Origin: an uncultured Lachnospiraceae bacterium
Lineage (GTDB): Bacteria > Bacillota > Clostridia > Lachnospirales > Lachnospiraceae
Reading direction: 5' to 3'
Assembly (NCBI GenBank): GCA_910587715.1
Contig: CAJUMV010000053.1
Location: 1-25,861 of the forward strand
Length of the DNA stretch: 25,861 bases
Shown here one piece after another: positions 23,732 through 25,861 of the stretch (positions are counted from its first letter, which is position 1; every line of letters begins with the position of its first letter). The notes beneath the pieces were generated by a model. That model was not told the origin of the DNA, did no database searches, and was given only the letters and a program-made list of their open reading frames with translations. A program made the position numbers and the translations under genes.

Positions 23732-24137
23732 TACGAATGTAGCATTGGATTTTTTAACCATGAGGCAGCCGTATTATGAAGATGCCAAAGATGTGATTCG
23801 GATTTGTGCAGGAGATAAAGCAACAGGATAGCTTGCATTTCACAGCGTACCTAATATTTTTTATATTTTACGTAAGAGCCATTCGGAGGCAGATAGGCGG
23901 GCAATGTTGAAAAAGCTGTGCTGCGTGCTGCATGTGGTTGCGGCAAGTCATGTAAGAGTCTGTGACGCAATAGAACAGGCTGATTTTGCGGATTTGGAAG
24001 ATTGCCTGCAGGAAAAATGTGCGAAAGAGGTTTCGGCAGATTATATTGTTACGAGGAATTTAGAGGATTTCAAGAATTCTCAGATAAAAGCGATATCCCC
24101 ACGAGAGTTTGTAGAAATGGTGAAGAACTGCGGATAA
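23715..24137 (+). pseudogene. PIN-domain toxin interrupted by an in-frame TAG
   Basis: PIN proteins are magnesium-dependent RNases, usually toxins of VapC type. From ATG 23715 the frame reads MVVLIDTNVALDFLTMRQPY, with the first catalytic-type Asp in LIDTNV. It meets TAG at codon 39 (23829-23831), then continues in the same frame to 24137 for a total of 140 codons. The later part holds ADFADLEDCL and SADYIVTRNLEDF, which carry the remaining acidic residues of the fold. The frame is otherwise intact, so the stop is a single recent lesion, or a sequence error, or is read through. A fragment from ATG 23904 would lack the first catalytic Asp and would not be active. Confidence 0.75.
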
Positions 24138-24240
24138 ACGGAAAAGAGGAATTAAGCGCGCGCTGAGTAGGGAACAGCCGCGGTTAAGATAAAGGTAACT
24201 ACAAACAACCCCAATTATGATGAAAAAGGAGAAGGAAACA

Positions 24241-24717
24241 ATGAAGAAAGAGAACATGAACAACAAAGGTTTCTCCCTCGTCGAGCTGATCATCGTGATT
24301 GCCATCATGGCAATCCTGATCGTAGTGCTGGCACCTCAGTATCTGAAATATGTGGAGAAGAGTAGAGTTTCATCCGACCAGACCACTATTGTTGAGTACA
24401 TCAACGCAATGCAGATTCTGGCAGCGGATCCGGATGTTAAGTTGGACAATGGCGCGGCTAAAAATTATGCGATTTCGAGTGCTTCAGGCAATAACAAGAT
24501 TACTGTAAGCGGTAAATTAGCAACTGAATTGGTAGACCAAGGAATGTTGGATGATACGGCGGCAAAGGGCGCCGATTTACAGTCCACGGCATATACAGGT
24601 GCTAACTTGGATGTCTATTTAGAGTACGACTCCACAAAAAAAGTTTGGAATGTAAAAGCTGGTGGTGACGTTGAAATCTCTGGCAAAATTAAGGCTGCAG
24701 CAGGCGGTGGGACCTGA
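24241..24717 (+). CDS. pilA: Type IV pilin / prepilin (PilA-like)
   Basis: This is the structural subunit of the pilus. The 158-residue precursor starts MKKENMNNKGFSLVELIIVI. PilD would cut between Gly10 and Phe11, leaving N-methyl-Phe1 and the conserved Glu5 (FSLVE). A hydrophobic helix follows to about residue 35 and then YLKYVEKSRVSSDQTTI, continuing the N-terminal alpha-helix. The variable globular part ends KIKAAAGGGT and has no cysteine pair. The ATG at 24241 is chosen because AAAGGAG lies upstream at suitable spacing; an ATG at 24217 would give an unlikely longer leader. I found no clear promoter in 24138-24240. The gene stands alone, with no minor pilins adjacent in the window. Confidence 0.92.
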   Translation: MKKENMNNKGFSLVELIIVIAIMAILIVVLAPQYLKYVEKSRVSSDQTTIVEYINAMQILAADPDVKLDNGAAKNYAISSASGNNKITVSGKLATELVDQGMLDDTAAKGADLQSTAYTGANLDVYLEYDSTKKVWNVKAGGDVEISGKIKAAAGGGT

Positions 24718-24831
24718 TAAAACCACCCAACCGCAGCACCAAATTAAACATAACCATCAGTCATAAGTAACCAAACATAACCCCTCGCCCCTCGTGCAGA
24801 AAAGCGAACTTTAAAAAACGCTATTTTGCAT

Positions 24832-24842
24832 GGGGGGGGGGG
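24832..24842 (+). repeat. Homopolymer of 11 G before pilD
   Basis: Eleven consecutive G residues lie between pilA and pilD, 39 bp before the pilD start. The preceding region has a weak AGCG/CGCT hairpin with an ATTTT tail (24803-24826) that may end pilA transcription. Long G runs are prone to slippage, so the length may vary among cells. Apart from this, 24718-24881 contains nothing I can support. Confidence 0.8.
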
Positions 24843-24881
24843 TAATACGTTACAGACTAGTATCCCACAGAAGGAAACGAC

Positions 24882-25637
24882 ATGTTACCAGACATCTTAC
24901 TATTCAGCATCATATTTCTCTTCGGCATCGTGATCGGCAGCTTCTTGAATGTCTGCATCTTCCGCATTCCGAAGAAGGAGGATATCGTGAAGACGTCCTC
25001 CCACTGTATGAGCTGCGGGTACCATCTGAAATGGTACGATATGATTCCGGTATTCAGCTTCCTTGCCCTGCGGGGGAGGTGCCGCAAATGCGGCGCGAAA
25101 TTATCTGTCCAGTATCCTCTGATTGAGGCGGCGAACGGTATCTTATACGTTTGTATCGTATGGACAGGCGGCCTTGGCATAGAATCCCTACTCTACTGCC
25201 TGATGGCTTCTGCGCTCCTTGTTTTGAGCGTGATCGACTTTAGAACCTATGAGATTCCCTTTGGAATCAATCTGTTTATACTGGCACTGGGGCTGGTCCG
25301 GGCGGCGACGGACTTCTCCAACATCCTTACCTACTTGATCGGCTCCATTTCTGTCAGTATTGTGTTAGCGATTTTGTATTATGCCACCAGCGGCAGGGCG
25401 ATCGGCGGCGGCGACGTGAAACTGATGGCGGTCTGCGGGCTGCTGCTCGGCTGGAAATTGATTATTCTTGCTTTTCTGCTTGGATGTGTTTTCGGCGCGG
25501 TCATCCATGTCATCCGTATGAAAGTAAGCGGAGAGGGCAGGGTGTTAGCAATGGGTCCCTACTTATCCATGGGCGTCCTGATAGCGGCGCTGTGGGGCGA
25601 GCGGATGCTTACATGGTACGCCGGACGGTTTATTTAG
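24882..25637 (+). CDS. pilD: Prepilin peptidase / N-methyltransferase PilD
   Basis: PilD is an aspartic protease in the membrane that removes the leader of prepilins and methylates the new N-terminus. The 251-residue product has the bifunctional architecture. The first membrane segment, with GSFLNVCIFRIP, is followed by a cytoplasmic loop holding two zinc-type pairs, Cys42/Cys45 and Cys67/Cys70. The peptidase Asp residues are at Asp119 (VIDFRTYEIP) and Asp178 (GGGDVKLM). About eight membrane segments are visible. GAAGGAAA gives the ribosome binding site. It follows pilA and is the last gene in the window. Confidence 0.95.
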   Translation: MLPDILLFSIIFLFGIVIGSFLNVCIFRIPKKEDIVKTSSHCMSCGYHLKWYDMIPVFSFLALRGRCRKCGAKLSVQYPLIEAANGILYVCIVWTGGLGIESLLYCLMASALLVLSVIDFRTYEIPFGINLFILALGLVRAATDFSNILTYLIGSISVSIVLAILYYATSGRAIGGGDVKLMAVCGLLLGWKLIILAFLLGCVFGAVIHVIRMKVSGEGRVLAMGPYLSMGVLIAALWGERMLTWYAGRFI

Positions 25638-25673
25638 AGTAATAACAATCGTTATTATATGAGAAGGTTATGA

Positions 25674-25699
25674 GCGCTGCGCAGACAGGCAGACAGCGC
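25674..25699 (+). repeat. Small inverted repeat after pilD
   Basis: GCGCTG at 25674-25679 and CAGCGC at 25694-25699 can pair around a 14-nt loop. No T-run follows. It precedes the stronger terminator hairpin. Confidence 0.35.
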
Positions 25700-25722
25700 G
25701 GACAACTTAATTAAGAATATTC

Positions 25723-25760
25723 ACCTGCACGGCATCACCGGCAGGTTTATTGTCTCTTTA
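25723..25760 (+). terminator. Probable terminator after pilD
   Basis: ACCTGC (25723-25728) pairs with GCAGGT (25741-25746), with inner CGG/CCG pairs and one bulged A. TTATTGTCTCTTTA follows. It lies about 85 bp after the pilD stop. The remaining 100 bases of the window are A/T-rich and show no gene. Confidence 0.6.
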
Positions 25761-25861
25761 TAGATAAGTGTTATCAGAACAAAAAATACGACAGAGAAAA
25801 TGTGTGAGACTAACTATTAAAAGTCAAGTCTAAAAGTGAAAAGTTTTGAATGGATTGCCAG

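Noticed and set aside
24830..25126. ORF starting at the ATG that runs into the G tract, as a phase-variable N-terminal extension of PilD
   Set aside because: With 11 G the frame is out of register with pilD. With 10 G, which would bring it into register, TAA follows the tract at once, so no fused product forms. The rest is a shadow of pilD.
1..25861. CRISPR arrays, rRNA, tRNA and insertion sequences with terminal repeats
   Set aside because: I looked for regularly spaced repeats, conserved rRNA or tRNA strings and transposase genes with inverted ends. None was evident apart from the Rpn-type gene, which has no terminal repeats that I can see.

Overview
The window looks like chromosome from a spore-forming member of the Clostridia, most likely Lachnospiraceae. 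The evidence is the conserved Firmicutes order rpsT - gpr - spoIIP - lepA - hemW, a sporulation sigma factor of the SigK type, strong GGAGG ribosome binding sites with some GTG/TTG starts, and a Gram-positive-style type IV pilus (T4P) cluster. No species can be named from the sequence alone.

Layout. (1) 1-824, minus strand: part of a type I restriction specificity gene (hsdS) lacking its usual N-terminal conserved region and start codon. (2) 896-4819, plus: a closely spaced set of four genes with its own promoter: a small degenerate GGDEF protein, a PurF-like amidophosphoribosyltransferase lacking the N-terminal catalytic Cys, a double zinc-ribbon membrane protein and a TPM-domain membrane protein with a Gly/His-rich tail. 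The last two resemble the Bacillus ydjG-ydjH pair. (3) 4820-5500: a hairpin-rich convergent spacer, rpsT on the minus strand, and a divergent spacer. (4) 5513-11735, plus: gpr, spoIIP, lepA, hemW, then sigK without a pro-sequence. (5) 11820-15730, plus: a degenerate HD-GYP-like protein, pilT and pilB (with an MshEN domain). (6) 15731-21546: accessory cargo splitting pilB from pilC, comprising an Rpn/PD-(D/E)XK nuclease-type gene, a GT-C-like membrane protein, a frameshifted YfhO-like membrane protein, a small structured RNA with its own promoter and terminator, a decayed ORF and a structured leader before pilC. (7) 21547-25637: pilC, a group of small toxin-antitoxin-like genes (one with a frameshift, one with a nonsense codon), a major-pilin-like pilA and the prepilin peptidase pilD. 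(8) 25638-25861: a terminator, then nothing I can assign.

How the parts may work together. PilB assembles and PilT retracts a pilus on the PilC platform, using PilA processed by PilD. The PilB N-terminus is a cyclic-di-GMP-binding type domain and an HD-GYP-like protein heads the cluster, so c-di-GMP control of piliation is a reasonable inference. Alignment proteins of the PilM/N/O type are not in the window. The most unusual non-coding elements are the roughly 190-nt RNA at 20827-21015 and the pilC leader at 21417-21546. Several genes carry single-base lesions at homopolymers, which may be real decay, phase variation or sequence error.
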